From contig CAJTPV010000051.1 of assembly GCA_910578505.1 (NCBI GenBank), positions 1 to 14,442 on the forward strand: 14,442 bases of DNA, in the 5' to 3' direction. A model generated the notes under the pieces. The model saw only the letters and a program-made list of their open reading frames with translations. It was not told the origin of the DNA and searched no databases. Positions within the stretch are counted from its first letter, which is position 1, and every line of letters starts with the position of its first letter. Position numbers and translations under genes: made by a program. The stretch comes from an uncultured Oscillospiraceae bacterium (GTDB taxonomy: Bacteria; Bacillota; Clostridia; Oscillospirales; Oscillospiraceae). Shown one piece after another: positions 6,517-13,148 of this stretch.

Positions 6517-6975
6517 GAGGACGGTGGAACTGTGATGCTGCGCTTCTCGGACGGTACACAGGCCAGCGCCATATTTTCGCAAGTAAGCGGCGGGCATAAG
6601 AATGATCTGTTCCTCGCCGCAGACTGTGAAAACTACTCTATGCAGTGGCGTCAGCAGGCGGCGGACCAGCTGATAATCGGCAGGCGCGAAGGTGGAGAGC
6701 ATACGATTTACGCAGATCCCGCACAATTATCTGCGCCGGCAAAGCGGTTTGCCACATTGCCGGGAGGCCACTCGGTTGCTTGGGCGGACGCCTTCCGGAA
6801 TGGGATTTCAGAATTTTATCATGCGCTCCGCCGGCATACTGTCCCGGAAGCCTCGCCGTCCTATGCCACGTTCGATGACGGCCTGCAGATTATGCGCGTC
6901 GTAGACGCCTGCCTGCGTAGCCATCAGTCCGGAGGCTGGGTATCCATAGAGGAGAGAAAGGGGGGACATCAATGA
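6517..6975 (+). pseudogene. Gfo/Idh/MocA oxidoreductase, C-terminal remnant
   Basis: This is the last ~152 residues of an NAD(P)-dependent sugar/inositol dehydrogenase-like protein. Family sequence begins at about 6517 (VMLRFSDGTQASAIFSQVS), continues with HKNDLF and PGGHSVAWADAFRNGI, and ends SHQSGGWVSIEE. The whole N-terminal Rossmann domain with the GxGxxG site is missing, replaced by the lacI remnant on the other strand. The reading frame is otherwise clean to its stop. Its last codons overlap the next gene as ATGA, the tight coupling of an original operon. The GTG at 6532 lies inside the fold and is not a natural start. Inactive. Confidence 0.78.
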
Positions 6976-7524
6976 GACTGGGCGTTGTCAGCGCAATTCT
7001 AGGCTCTATGGATTTTTTTGAAGCGGTGGACTGCGTCTCCTCTTTGGGGTACACGTGTATGGAAGCTGCCTGTTGGCCTGGTGAAAAGGCTGACCGCCGT
7101 TATGCGGGCGTTCAGCATATTAATGTCCGTGCTTTGGATAAGGCCGCGGCAAAGCGGATAAGCTCTTATTGTACAGATCGGAATGTCGCAATTTCGGCGC
7201 TGGCATTTTATCCCAATACGATGGGCGACAGGCCGGAACTGGTAAAGCGGCACATCGAACATCTGAAGTTCGTGATGGATGCGGCTGCACTTGCCCGATG
7301 CTGTTCTCCCGTGATGAGTGGCCTGGCGGAAAGAATCTTGCGTTTTCCCCGGCGGTTTGGAGAAAAATGTTTGAACGTCTGCCCGCAGAGAACTTCGGTT
7401 TGAATTACGACCCATCCCATTTTATTTGGCAGCAGATGGATTATATTTCGCCGTTGTATGAATTCAGGGAAAAGATTTTTCATGTTCATTGTAAGGATAT
7501 TCGCCTTGACCAGTCGCTCTCGCT
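6972..7524 (+). pseudogene. Sugar-phosphate isomerase/epimerase with internal deletion
   Basis: This is an IolE-like, AP-endonuclease-2-fold TIM barrel enzyme. The N-terminal 105 or so residues (MRLGVVSAILGSMDFFEAVD onward, with YTCMEAACWPG and AISALAFYPN) are read from the ATG at 6972, ending about 7290 (MDAAALA). The homology resumes in another frame with CPMLFSRDEWPGGKNLA, NFGLNYDPSHFIWQQMDYI and KIFHVHCKDIRLD. Roughly 40-50 residues carrying a metal-ligand strand are missing at the join near 7292. After about 7520 the C-terminus is lost as well. The start has GGGG upstream and a 4-nt overlap with the preceding remnant. With its two dehydrogenase neighbours it formed a sugar or cyclitol catabolic operon. 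It cannot be functional. Confidence 0.78.
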
Positions 7525-7584
7525 CTCTGTGGAGCAGGCGTCATACGTCGACGGCTGCTCCCGTCTATTCTGCATATTCCAAAA

Positions 7585-8098
7585 GTGGTTTATTGCGGGC
7601 CTGTTTGGGATGACGATCCCCAGCGCGGGAACGCTTACGCACAGAGATGGGGTGTGGATTTTGAGGGCGATCTGCAAGTACTTCTGAAACGCGAAGACGT
7701 AGATGCCGTCATCGTTACGTGCGCTACTCATCTGCACAAAAGCGTGCTGCTTCAGTGCGCGCAGGCCGGAAAACATATTTATACGGAAAAGGTACTGACC
7801 GCATCCTGGGAAGGAGTGTCAGGGCGGCGCTATGCTGGATCTTGGCGCTCACCCCATGTATTTATCCACATGGCTATTGGGCGCCCCGATCTCTATTGTC
7901 TCCCTTTTCTCCCATCATTATGGCCGGGAGGTGGAGGATAACGCATCCAGTATCATTGAATTCGAAAACCATATTTTAGTGTCCGCGGAAAGCTCTCTGG
8001 TCGCCAGCCGCGCCGATATGGTTTTTGAGCTATACGGAACAACGGGATGGTTTAAGTACTCCGGCAGGCCCAGTCGCGTGAAAGATGTCCGCCTAGAA
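7585..8098 (+). pseudogene. Second Gfo/Idh/MocA oxidoreductase, two fused fragments
   Basis: From about 7585 frame 1 gives VWDDDPQRGNAYAQRWGVDF, then LLKREDVDAVIVTCATHLH and AGKHIYTEKVL, which is the second half of the NAD-binding domain including the conserved EK-V motif. Near 7800-7815 the frame changes and the C-terminal domain appears: GGAMLDLGAHPMYLS, GREVEDNASSIIEF, VFELYGTTG. The GxGxxG start, the linker between the pieces and the true C-terminus are missing. At about 8098 the sequence changes to the inverted transposase remnant. The histidine of LGAHP matches the usual catalytic region of the family. Inactive remnant of the same catabolic locus. Confidence 0.75.
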
Positions 8099-8453
8099 AG
8101 AATGCTGACAGGATGGTTGGAACATGTGAGAACACAGGCTTCTGTAACGTGACACCCTTTACAGTACACACTTTTTTCTGGCGTACTTTTGGAGCCATCC
8201 CGGACAATTCCCAGCGATTCAAAGTGATATCCCTACGGTTTCACTACATCGCTGTCGTCAATGTGGATCACAGGCTCACAGGGTGTCATACTCCGAACAA
8301 AACGCATATAATCCTCCTGCGATTCTTCCGGGACCCCCAGAGCATGTCGGCGTTGAATTTTGCTTCCGGCGCCGATAGTCTGCCTGAGAATTTCTTTGAA
8401 TAATTCAATATTTCCTGTTTCATTTTGTAAGTATCTGTGGTAGAATAGCTCAT
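8099..8453 (-). pseudogene. DDE transposase remnant (IS4-like superfamily)
   Basis: From the ATG at 8453 the minus strand reads MSYSTTDTYKMKQEILNYSK and continues to FNADMLWG, the N-terminus of a transposase type common in Clostridia. Homology then resumes in a different frame: YMRFVRSMTPCEPVIHIDDS, holding the first catalytic Asp, and VVKP, an in-frame TAG at 8235-8233, GYHFESLGIVRDGS, YCKGCHVTEACVLT, HPVSILS. At about 8099 it stops inside the gfo-like remnant. Thus one internal deletion with frameshift, one nonsense codon and loss of more than half the C-terminal part have killed it. AAAGGAG lies about 11 nt before the ATG. The family label within the DDE group is uncertain. Confidence 0.72.
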
Positions 8454-8460
8454 GGAAGGG

Positions 8461-8524
8461 TTCGCTCCTTTTTGTTTGGTTTGTTGTTTTGTGGTGATTC
8501 AATTATACCACAAATCGGAGCGAA
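8461..8524 (-). promoter_or_regulatory. Inverted repeat straddling the IS promoter and hiding the ribosome site
   Basis: TTCGCTCC (minus-strand 8524-8517) and GGAGCGAA (8468-8461) are perfect 8-nt complements 48 nt apart. The second arm contains the GGAG of the transposase ribosome site. A transcript starting at the IS promoter (start near 8495) lacks the first arm, while one entering from outside has both and could fold the ribosome site away. This matches the known read-through protection of IS10 and IS50. Only the sequence is seen; folding is inferred. Confidence 0.5.
8502..8510 (-). promoter_or_regulatory. Extended -10 promoter of the transposase remnant
   Basis: TATAAT (8507-8502) is preceded by TGG, a TGn extended -10, on the minus strand. 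No good -35 is visible at 17 nt. It lies about 50 nt before the transposase ATG, so transcription would begin near 8495. It is probably still active but now drives only a broken gene. Confidence 0.6.
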
Positions 8525-8566
8525 TTTCTTCCCCTTTTTCCCTTGAATTTTTTGTTTGGGCCTTTT

Positions 8567-8839
8567 AGCGATTATGTAACGCATTTGGATAACATTCTTC
8601 GTTCCACCGGTGAAGCTTTGTTGGAAGGTGCAGGAACGGTGAGCCATGCGCAGGCTCTTGAAAAAGCAAAGCGGGAATATCGGAAATATCAGGTACAGAC
8701 GATTTCACCCGTTGAAGCGGCATATCTGCAAACAATAAAAAATGTAGAAAAAAAGCCCGAAAGAAAGCGAAAGAACAGGAAACATAAGGTGCAGACAGCG
8801 GCGGATGAGAAGAAGTATCCGGTGCTGGGGAAGATTTGA
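8567..8839 (+). pseudogene. RhuM-like protein, C-terminal remnant
   Basis: About 90 residues remain: YVTHLDNILRSTGEALLEG, then SHAQALEKAKREYRKYQ, ISPVEAAYLQTIKNVEK, and a basic tail KKPERKRKNRKHK. This matches the end of virulence RhuM-family proteins (about 300-350 residues), which are often carried inside restriction and BREX loci. The N-terminal DNA-binding half is missing and is replaced by the end of the IS remnant near 8540-8565. The stop TGA overlaps the ribosome site of pglZ 9 nt before its ATG, so the two genes were translationally linked, which supports co-membership in a defence island. The family call is from memory of the pattern and moderately sure. Confidence 0.6.
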
Positions 8840-8847
8840 GGGAAACA

Positions 8848-11370
8848 ATGGCAGAGTTAAGCTTACGACAAATTGAAGACCGCCTGAATGCCGAGTTCGC
8901 CGGGGACACCCGCAAACTGATCTTCTGGTACGACGACAACGGCGGCTTTGCGGAGGACATCGACTCCCTGCATCTGACCGGGGCGAAGGTGTACCATTTG
9001 CAGCCGGACAACCAGTTTTACACAAAGTATTTTCTGGAGCGGGTGGACACCACCACCAATTACCTGATCTACGCCCCCTTCCCCAAGCCGGACATTGCGG
9101 ACAACCACTTGGAGGACACGCTGCTGTATTCCAAGCGGTTCTTTGCAGACCGGACAGCCCTCCTGTGCGCCGATCTGGGCATCAGGGAGGACTGCCGGCG
9201 GCTCTTTGAGAAATACAGCGGGCTGTTCGGACAAAAGGAATTTGTCCAGCGGTTCTGCGATCTGGGGATCGACACCTATACCGAGGAGACTATACAGACC
9301 GGTCTGCTCTGCGCCGCCTGCAAGACCCGTACATGCTCCTTCGATGAAGTGGTGTGCGCTCTTCTGACCGCCGGGGAGCTGACCGGTAACCCACTTTTGG
9401 CAGAGCTGGAGCAGTGCGGTCTGGCAGAGATATTCTGGCAGTTCTGTGAGCGGCAGTTTGGCTATGCGGATGTGACGCCCTCCCTGGAGCGGTTGGTGGT
9501 GACGCTGTATGTGACAAGCGCCCACAAGTGCATCCCGTCCGAACTGCCCAAAGCCTGGAAACCCTTTGTCTCCTATAAGGCTGGGAGCAGCATCTCATTT
9601 TTGGACGGCATGAGGAACAGCATTCTCTACCGGGAGCGTTATGACGAGCTGTCCGACTATGTAGCCGCGGGATTGAAGGCGGGACAGGCCCTCGCGGACT
9701 ATCCCGCCGAGGAGCTGCTGGACTGTGACACGTTCCGGGCTGTCGATGGGATACTCGTCAAATGGCTCACGGGGCGCTTACTGGCAGAGGACACAGGGGC
9801 CAGGCTCAACGGCCTTGCCATTCCGGAGATTTGCGAGAAACGGATCAAGATGCACTTCGGCGGCGAGAACAAGTCCGTTTTCCTTTTGATGGAGAACGCC
9901 TATACACTGATCGCATCTGCCGCCTATACCTGCCCGAACGGGCTTCGGGCAATCGTGAAGCAGTATCAGGACACTGGCTGCCGGCTGGATCAGGCATACC
10001 GGAAATTCTATTTGTACTATGACCAGATCGAGGATTCCGAGGGCTTTGAGCTGCTGCGGGAGTTGGTGGAGAACATCTACACCAACGAATATCTGGCGGA
10101 ACAGCTTCCCAAGTGGAATGCAGCTCTGGCGGAACCGGACAGTCTGGAGCTTCTGCCGCTCCAGCGGAACTTTTATGCCCGGAATATAAGAACGGCGGAT
10201 GTCCGCACCGTGGTCATCATCTCCGATGCCATGCGCTACGAGGTGGGCCGGGAATTGTTTGCCCGGATGCAGGACGACCCCAAATGTACTGCCAGGCTGG
10301 ATGTGATGCTGGGTGTCCTGCCGTCCTATACCCAGTTGGGGATGGCGGCGCTGCTCCCCCACCGCACCCTGGAAATGACAGATGATTTCCGGGTTTTGAC
10401 CGATGGAATCCTGGGCGCTGATTTGGCCGCACGCCAGAGGATTTTGCAGGGCCGCTGTCCCCAGAGCGCCTGCGTACAGTTGGATGAAATCAAGAGCATG
10501 AAGGTGGCCGGACTGCGGGAGATCTTCACCGGCAAGCAGGTTGTCTATGTGTATCAGAATCAGATTGACGCCCATGGGGATGAACCTCCCACGGAGGATG
10601 AGGTTTTCACTGCCTGCGAGCAGGCTATGGATGAGATCGTGAAGCTGATCCGGCGGCTCTCCGTCAGTGCCAATACTGTCCACTTTATTGTTACGGCTGA
10701 CCATGGGTTCCTGTACCAGCGGGGCAACCGGGCGGAGAGCGATAAAATCACCGGCGTCAAGGAGGCGGAAGCCTTCTGCAGCCGCCGCTTTCATGTTTCC
10801 AGAAAACCTGTTGCGGGGCAGGGCATCCAAAATCTCTCCATGGGACGGCTTTTGGGAAACGGGGATGAAAAATTTGTCTCGTTCCCTGTTGGAAACAGTG
10901 TGTTTAAGCTGCCCGGCGGCGGGCAGAACTATGTCCACGGCGGCTCCTCCCCGCAAGAGATGCTGATTCCGGTTTTGAAAATCAAAATGGAGAAGGGACA
11001 TGTGGAGACCCATCCCGCACAGATCACCCTGGTGAGCATCCTGCGGAAGGTTACGAATTTGATTACCACGCTGGATTTCCTGCAGTCGGAGCCGGTCAGC
11101 GATGTGGTAAAAGAGGCTGCCTACAAGGTGTTTTTCGTTTCGGAACAAAACGAGCGTATTTCCAATGAGAACACCTATGTTGCCGACAGCCGGGAGCCAG
11201 AGACGCAGAAGCGTATTTTTCGGATGCGGTTTACCTTCAAGAACCGGAAATATGACAGGGATACGCAATATTACCTGGTGGCGTGTGATACCGTCACTGG
11301 GTTGGAGATATTCCGATACCCTGTGACCATGGATCTGGCATTCACAGATGACTTTGGGTTCGGGGGTTAA
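8848..11370 (+). CDS. pglZ: BREX system phosphatase-fold protein PglZ (type A)
   Basis: This 840-residue protein has the usual PglZ length. The N-terminus reads RKLIFWYDDNGGFAEDI, as in BREX type 1 PglZ. The alkaline-phosphatase-superfamily core lies in the second half, with VVIISDAMRYEVG (metal Asp460) and FIVTADHGFLYQRG (Asp618, His619), followed by SRRFHVS, HGGSSPQEMLIPV (including the conserved late His) and a C-terminal domain. PglZ is an essential BREX component that acts with PglX, BrxC, BrxB and BrxL; its in vivo target is not settled. The ATG at 8848 has GAGGG 5 nt upstream; an earlier TTG at 8836 is less likely. Upstream lies only a RhuM-like remnant and downstream an unrelated conjugative module, so no partner gene is present here. 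The reading frame has no lesion, in contrast to all nearby genes from 5.0 to 8.8 kb. Confidence 0.93.
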   Translation: MAELSLRQIEDRLNAEFAGDTRKLIFWYDDNGGFAEDIDSLHLTGAKVYHLQPDNQFYTKYFLERVDTTTNYLIYAPFPKPDIADNHLEDTLLYSKRFFADRTALLCADLGIREDCRRLFEKYSGLFGQKEFVQRFCDLGIDTYTEETIQTGLLCAACKTRTCSFDEVVCALLTAGELTGNPLLAELEQCGLAEIFWQFCERQFGYADVTPSLERLVVTLYVTSAHKCIPSELPKAWKPFVSYKAGSSISFLDGMRNSILYRERYDELSDYVAAGLKAGQALADYPAEELLDCDTFRAVDGILVKWLTGRLLAEDTGARLNGLAIPEICEKRIKMHFGGENKSVFLLMENAYTLIASAAYTCPNGLRAIVKQYQDTGCRLDQAYRKFYLYYDQIEDSEGFELLRELVENIYTNEYLAEQLPKWNAALAEPDSLELLPLQRNFYARNIRTADVRTVVIISDAMRYEVGRELFARMQDDPKCTARLDVMLGVLPSYTQLGMAALLPHRTLEMTDDFRVLTDGILGADLAARQRILQGRCPQSACVQLDEIKSMKVAGLREIFTGKQVVYVYQNQIDAHGDEPPTEDEVFTACEQAMDEIVKLIRRLSVSANTVHFIVTADHGFLYQRGNRAESDKITGVKEAEAFCSRRFHVSRKPVAGQGIQNLSMGRLLGNGDEKFVSFPVGNSVFKLPGGGQNYVHGGSSPQEMLIPVLKIKMEKGHVETHPAQITLVSILRKVTNLITTLDFLQSEPVSDVVKEAAYKVFFVSEQNERISNENTYVADSREPETQKRIFRMRFTFKNRKYDRDTQYYLVACDTVTGLEIFRYPVTMDLAFTDDFGFGG

Positions 11371-11474
11371 GAATAAGAGGCGATTCCATGATAGACTTTT
11401 GGGAAACCGATGATACACGGGCAGCCGCCGGACTGACGGCTTGATTTGAGAGAGGAGCAGAAAGAGGAATTCTA
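11371..11474. other. Junction between defence remnant and conjugative module
   Basis: These 104 nt hold no recognisable gene. An ATG at 11389 opens a short frame (MIDFWETDDTRAAAGLTA, stop at 11443-11445) that could be the first codons of a lost BREX gene. I see no brxL sequence. A boundary between the two gene sets must lie here or within the next gene; no clear att-type repeat is visible. Confidence 0.4.
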
Positions 11475-11867
11475 TTGAACTGGCAAAGCAATTCGTACGC
11501 GGTGTACAAAAACGCCTTCTTCCCATTTAGGGGCATCCTGCTCCCCACCGGCGAGATCAGCAAGGACAAGATCAACCTTGTGGCCGGTGCTGTCACCCAG
11601 CCGTTTGCAGAAATGGTGTGGGCGACTACTGGCAGCGACTGGGAAATCATTAACCGCCTGACGGAAATTCTCGTAACCATGAACACCGTCGAGGACGGCG
11701 GCAAGCTGTTCAAAATCGTTCAAATGCTCTACGGGCTGTTGGGCCTGCGCTTCTCCGAGGAAGCCGCCGCTATGGGCCTGCACCCGGAGGCGACGCAGTA
11801 TTTCCTGTTTTCGTTCGCCGCTGACTTTGGCGAGATCATGCAGGAGTACAAGAGCGAGGAAAAGTAA
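11475..11867 (+). CDS. Unknown helical protein upstream of the initiator-like gene
   Basis: I do not recognise this 130-residue protein. It starts MNWQSNSYAVYKNAFFPFRG, and from about residue 25 seems all-helical with a regular amphipathic pattern (AVTQPFAEMVWATTGSDWEI, TEILVTMNTVEDGGKLFKIV), ending in an acidic tail YKSEEK. It has no signal peptide, TM helix or catalytic motif. The start is a TTG with AAGAGGA 6 nt upstream, which is acceptable but weak. The first ~20 residues could therefore be foreign sequence fused to the C-terminus of a longer gene cut at the island junction. The strong terminator right after it separates it from the DUF6017 gene. Its codon and GC character matches the downstream conjugation genes rather than the decayed region. 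Confidence 0.55.
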   Translation: MNWQSNSYAVYKNAFFPFRGILLPTGEISKDKINLVAGAVTQPFAEMVWATTGSDWEIINRLTEILVTMNTVEDGGKLFKIVQMLYGLLGLRFSEEAAAMGLHPEATQYFLFSFAADFGEIMQEYKSEEK

Positions 11868-11878
11868 ACTGACACCGC

Positions 11879-11929
11879 AAAAGCGGCGTCCGCTACTTCC
11901 CGTGAGGGAGATAGGGACGCCGCTTTTTT
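11879..11929 (+). terminator. Rho-independent terminator
   Basis: A perfect 13-bp stem (AAAAGCGGCGTCC at 11879-11891, complement at 11915-11927) encloses a 23-nt loop containing a small inner hairpin (TTCCC-GTGA-GGGAG). It ends in six T residues. It lies 12 nt after the stop of the preceding gene and about 30 nt before the next ATG, so it may also act as an attenuator in front of the initiator-like gene. Confidence 0.88.
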
Positions 11930-11960
11930 CATGTCCAGACACCGAAAGGAGCGGAGAACC

Positions 11961-12839
11961 ATGCTAGTATTCCGCGTGGAGAGGAGCAAGGGGTACACGG
12001 TGATGTCCAACTACCACCTGCGGGACAAATCCCTGTCCCTGAAAGCCAAGGGCCTGTTATCGCAGATTTTGTCCCTCCCGGAAGATTGGGATTATACCCT
12101 GTCCGGCCTGTGCTATATCAACCGGGAGCGCAAGGACGCTATTCGTTCCGCTGTCAACGAATTGGAGCGGGCCGGGTACATTGAGCGCCACCAGACCACG
12201 GACGAGGGCGGCAAGTTCAGCAGCAACGAGTACATCATCCACGAACAGCCTGTTTCTATGCCGCCGTCGTTGGATAAACCGTCGTCGGAAAACCCGACAA
12301 CGGGAAAACCGACGTCGGAAAATCCAACGCAATTAAATAAAGATAGAGTAACTAAAGACCAAGCTATTACTGACCGATCAATTACCCATTCCATTCCCTC
12401 CCTTTCACCCCCTCCCGCTGGGACGGTTGCGGCTTCGCCGCCGGAAAGGAAAGGAACGGAAGCGGCCACACAGAGCGCCGTTGAGATTTATCGGGACATC
12501 ATCAAGGAGAATATCGAGTACGACCATCTCCTGCACTACTCCAAGATCGACCGGGAGGAATTGGACGGCATCGTGGAATTGCTGGTGGAAACCGTCTGCA
12601 CGGCCCGCAAGACAATCCGGGTGGCCGGTGACGACTACCCCGCCGAGCTGGTAAAGGCCAAGCTGCTGAAACTGAACAGCGGCCACATTGAGTTCGTCAT
12701 GGACTGTATGCGGGAGAACACAACGAAAATCCGCAACATCAAGAAATACCTGCTGGCGGTGCTGTTCAACGCCCCCAGCACCACGGGAAGCTACTATACC
12801 GCCCTCGTCGCCCACGATATGGCGGAGGGAAAAATCTAA
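11961..12839 (+). CDS. DUF6017 replication-initiator-like protein
   Basis: The 293-residue protein has three parts. Residues 1-95 form a winged-helix domain of the RepA_N/DnaD-like initiator type (GYTVMSNYHLRDKSLSLKAK, WDYTLSGL, RSAVNELERAGYI). Residues ~96-165 are a low-complexity linker with pentapeptide repeats (PSLDK, PSSEN, PTTGK, PTSEN) and a Pro/Ser stretch. Residues ~170-293 are the DUF6017 domain (IYRDIIKENIEYDHLLHYSK, AGDDYPAELVKAKLLKLNS, KYLLAVLFNAPST). Such genes head the conjugation module of many Clostridia integrative elements and are taken to start plasmid-like replication of the excised circle. The ATG at 11961 with AAGGAG 10 nt upstream is chosen because the family N-terminus LVFRVERSKGYTVMSNYHLR follows directly. 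A 15-nt DNA repeat array lies within the linker. Confidence 0.85.
   Translation: MLVFRVERSKGYTVMSNYHLRDKSLSLKAKGLLSQILSLPEDWDYTLSGLCYINRERKDAIRSAVNELERAGYIERHQTTDEGGKFSSNEYIIHEQPVSMPPSLDKPSSENPTTGKPTSENPTQLNKDRVTKDQAITDRSITHSIPSLSPPPAGTVAASPPERKGTEAATQSAVEIYRDIIKENIEYDHLLHYSKIDREELDGIVELLVETVCTARKTIRVAGDDYPAELVKAKLLKLNSGHIEFVMDCMRENTTKIRNIKKYLLAVLFNAPSTTGSYYTALVAHDMAEGKI
12264..12338 (+). repeat. 15-nt iteron-like tandem repeats
   Basis: Units start at 12264, 12279, 12294, 12309 and, degenerate, 12324, all in exact 15-nt register. The consensus is CCGWCGTCGGAAAAN; one copy contains the 10-bp palindrome CCGACGTCGG (12309-12318). They encode the P[ST]x[DEG][KN] linker of the initiator-like protein. 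DNA directly after them (12331-12400) is clearly more AT-rich. Iterons plus an AT-rich flank inside an initiator gene is the usual make-up of RepA_N-type origins. Confidence 0.6.
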
Positions 12840-12860
12840 TCTGACAAGGAGGCCCCGAAC

Positions 12861-13073
12861 ATAAAACAGGGCGCATTGATCTTCGACGAGCGGACAGACC
12901 GCTACGACATCCGCTTCGACTTGGCCGACTATTACGGCGGTCTGCACTGTGGACAGTGCTTCGACGTGATGGTGGGCGGCAGGTGGAGGCCCACCCGCAT
13001 AGAGTACGCCGCCGCCTGGTATCTCGTCGGCATCCGGGCCGACGACCTGAATGGCCTGCGGGTGCGTATCTGA
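12861..13073 (+). CDS. DUF5348 protein with apparent ATA start
   Basis: The 70-residue product reads KQGALIFDERTDRYDIRFDL, then YYGGLHCGQCFDVMVGGRW, PTRIEYAAAWYLVGI and LNGLRVRI, a complete DUF5348 small protein of Clostridia mobile elements. Function is unknown. The conserved N-terminus is M-K-Q-G; here that Met codon is ATA at 12861, with a perfect AAGGAGG (12846-12852) 8 nt before it. No in-frame ATG, GTG or TTG lies at a usable distance: a TTG at 12876 is 23 nt from the ribosome site and would trim conserved residues. Either ATA serves as a rare start or an ATG has mutated and expression is reduced. The gene sits between the initiator-like and PcfB genes in the standard order. Confidence 0.75.
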   Translation: MKQGALIFDERTDRYDIRFDLADYYGGLHCGQCFDVMVGGRWRPTRIEYAAAWYLVGIRADDLNGLRVRI

Positions 13074-13088
13074 TGCGGATTTACCTGC

Positions 13089-13116
13089 GGCGGCTGGTAG
13101 TGCCGCCTTAGTTTTT
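13089..13116 (+). terminator. Weak terminator or attenuator before pcfB
   Basis: A 6-bp all-GC stem (GGCGGC at 13089-13094, GCCGCC at 13102-13107) with a 7-nt loop is followed by TTAGTTTTT. The short stem and interrupted T-run suggest partial termination between the DUF5348 gene and pcfB. Confidence 0.45.
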
Positions 13117-13148
13117 ATCCCTGACTTCTGGCAAAGGAGGTATGACGC

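Noticed and set aside
8286..8453. A 55-codon minus-strand frame as an independent small protein
   Set aside because: Its first ~40 residues are the transposase N-terminus and the rest is out-of-frame sequence after the internal deletion.
11389..11445. Short frame MIDFWETDDTRAAAGLTA as the start of brxL
   Set aside because: It does not resemble the BrxL N-terminus as I know it and stops after 18 codons; kept only as part of the junction description.
9778..11526. A 582-codon open frame on the minus strand opposite pglZ
   Set aside because: It is a shadow of the pglZ codons with no recognisable motif; the plus-strand PglZ motifs are unmistakable.
12264..12338. Tandem repeats considered as a CRISPR array
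   Set aside because: Units are 15 nt, directly adjacent without spacers, degenerate and in frame within a coding gene; no cas gene is near.
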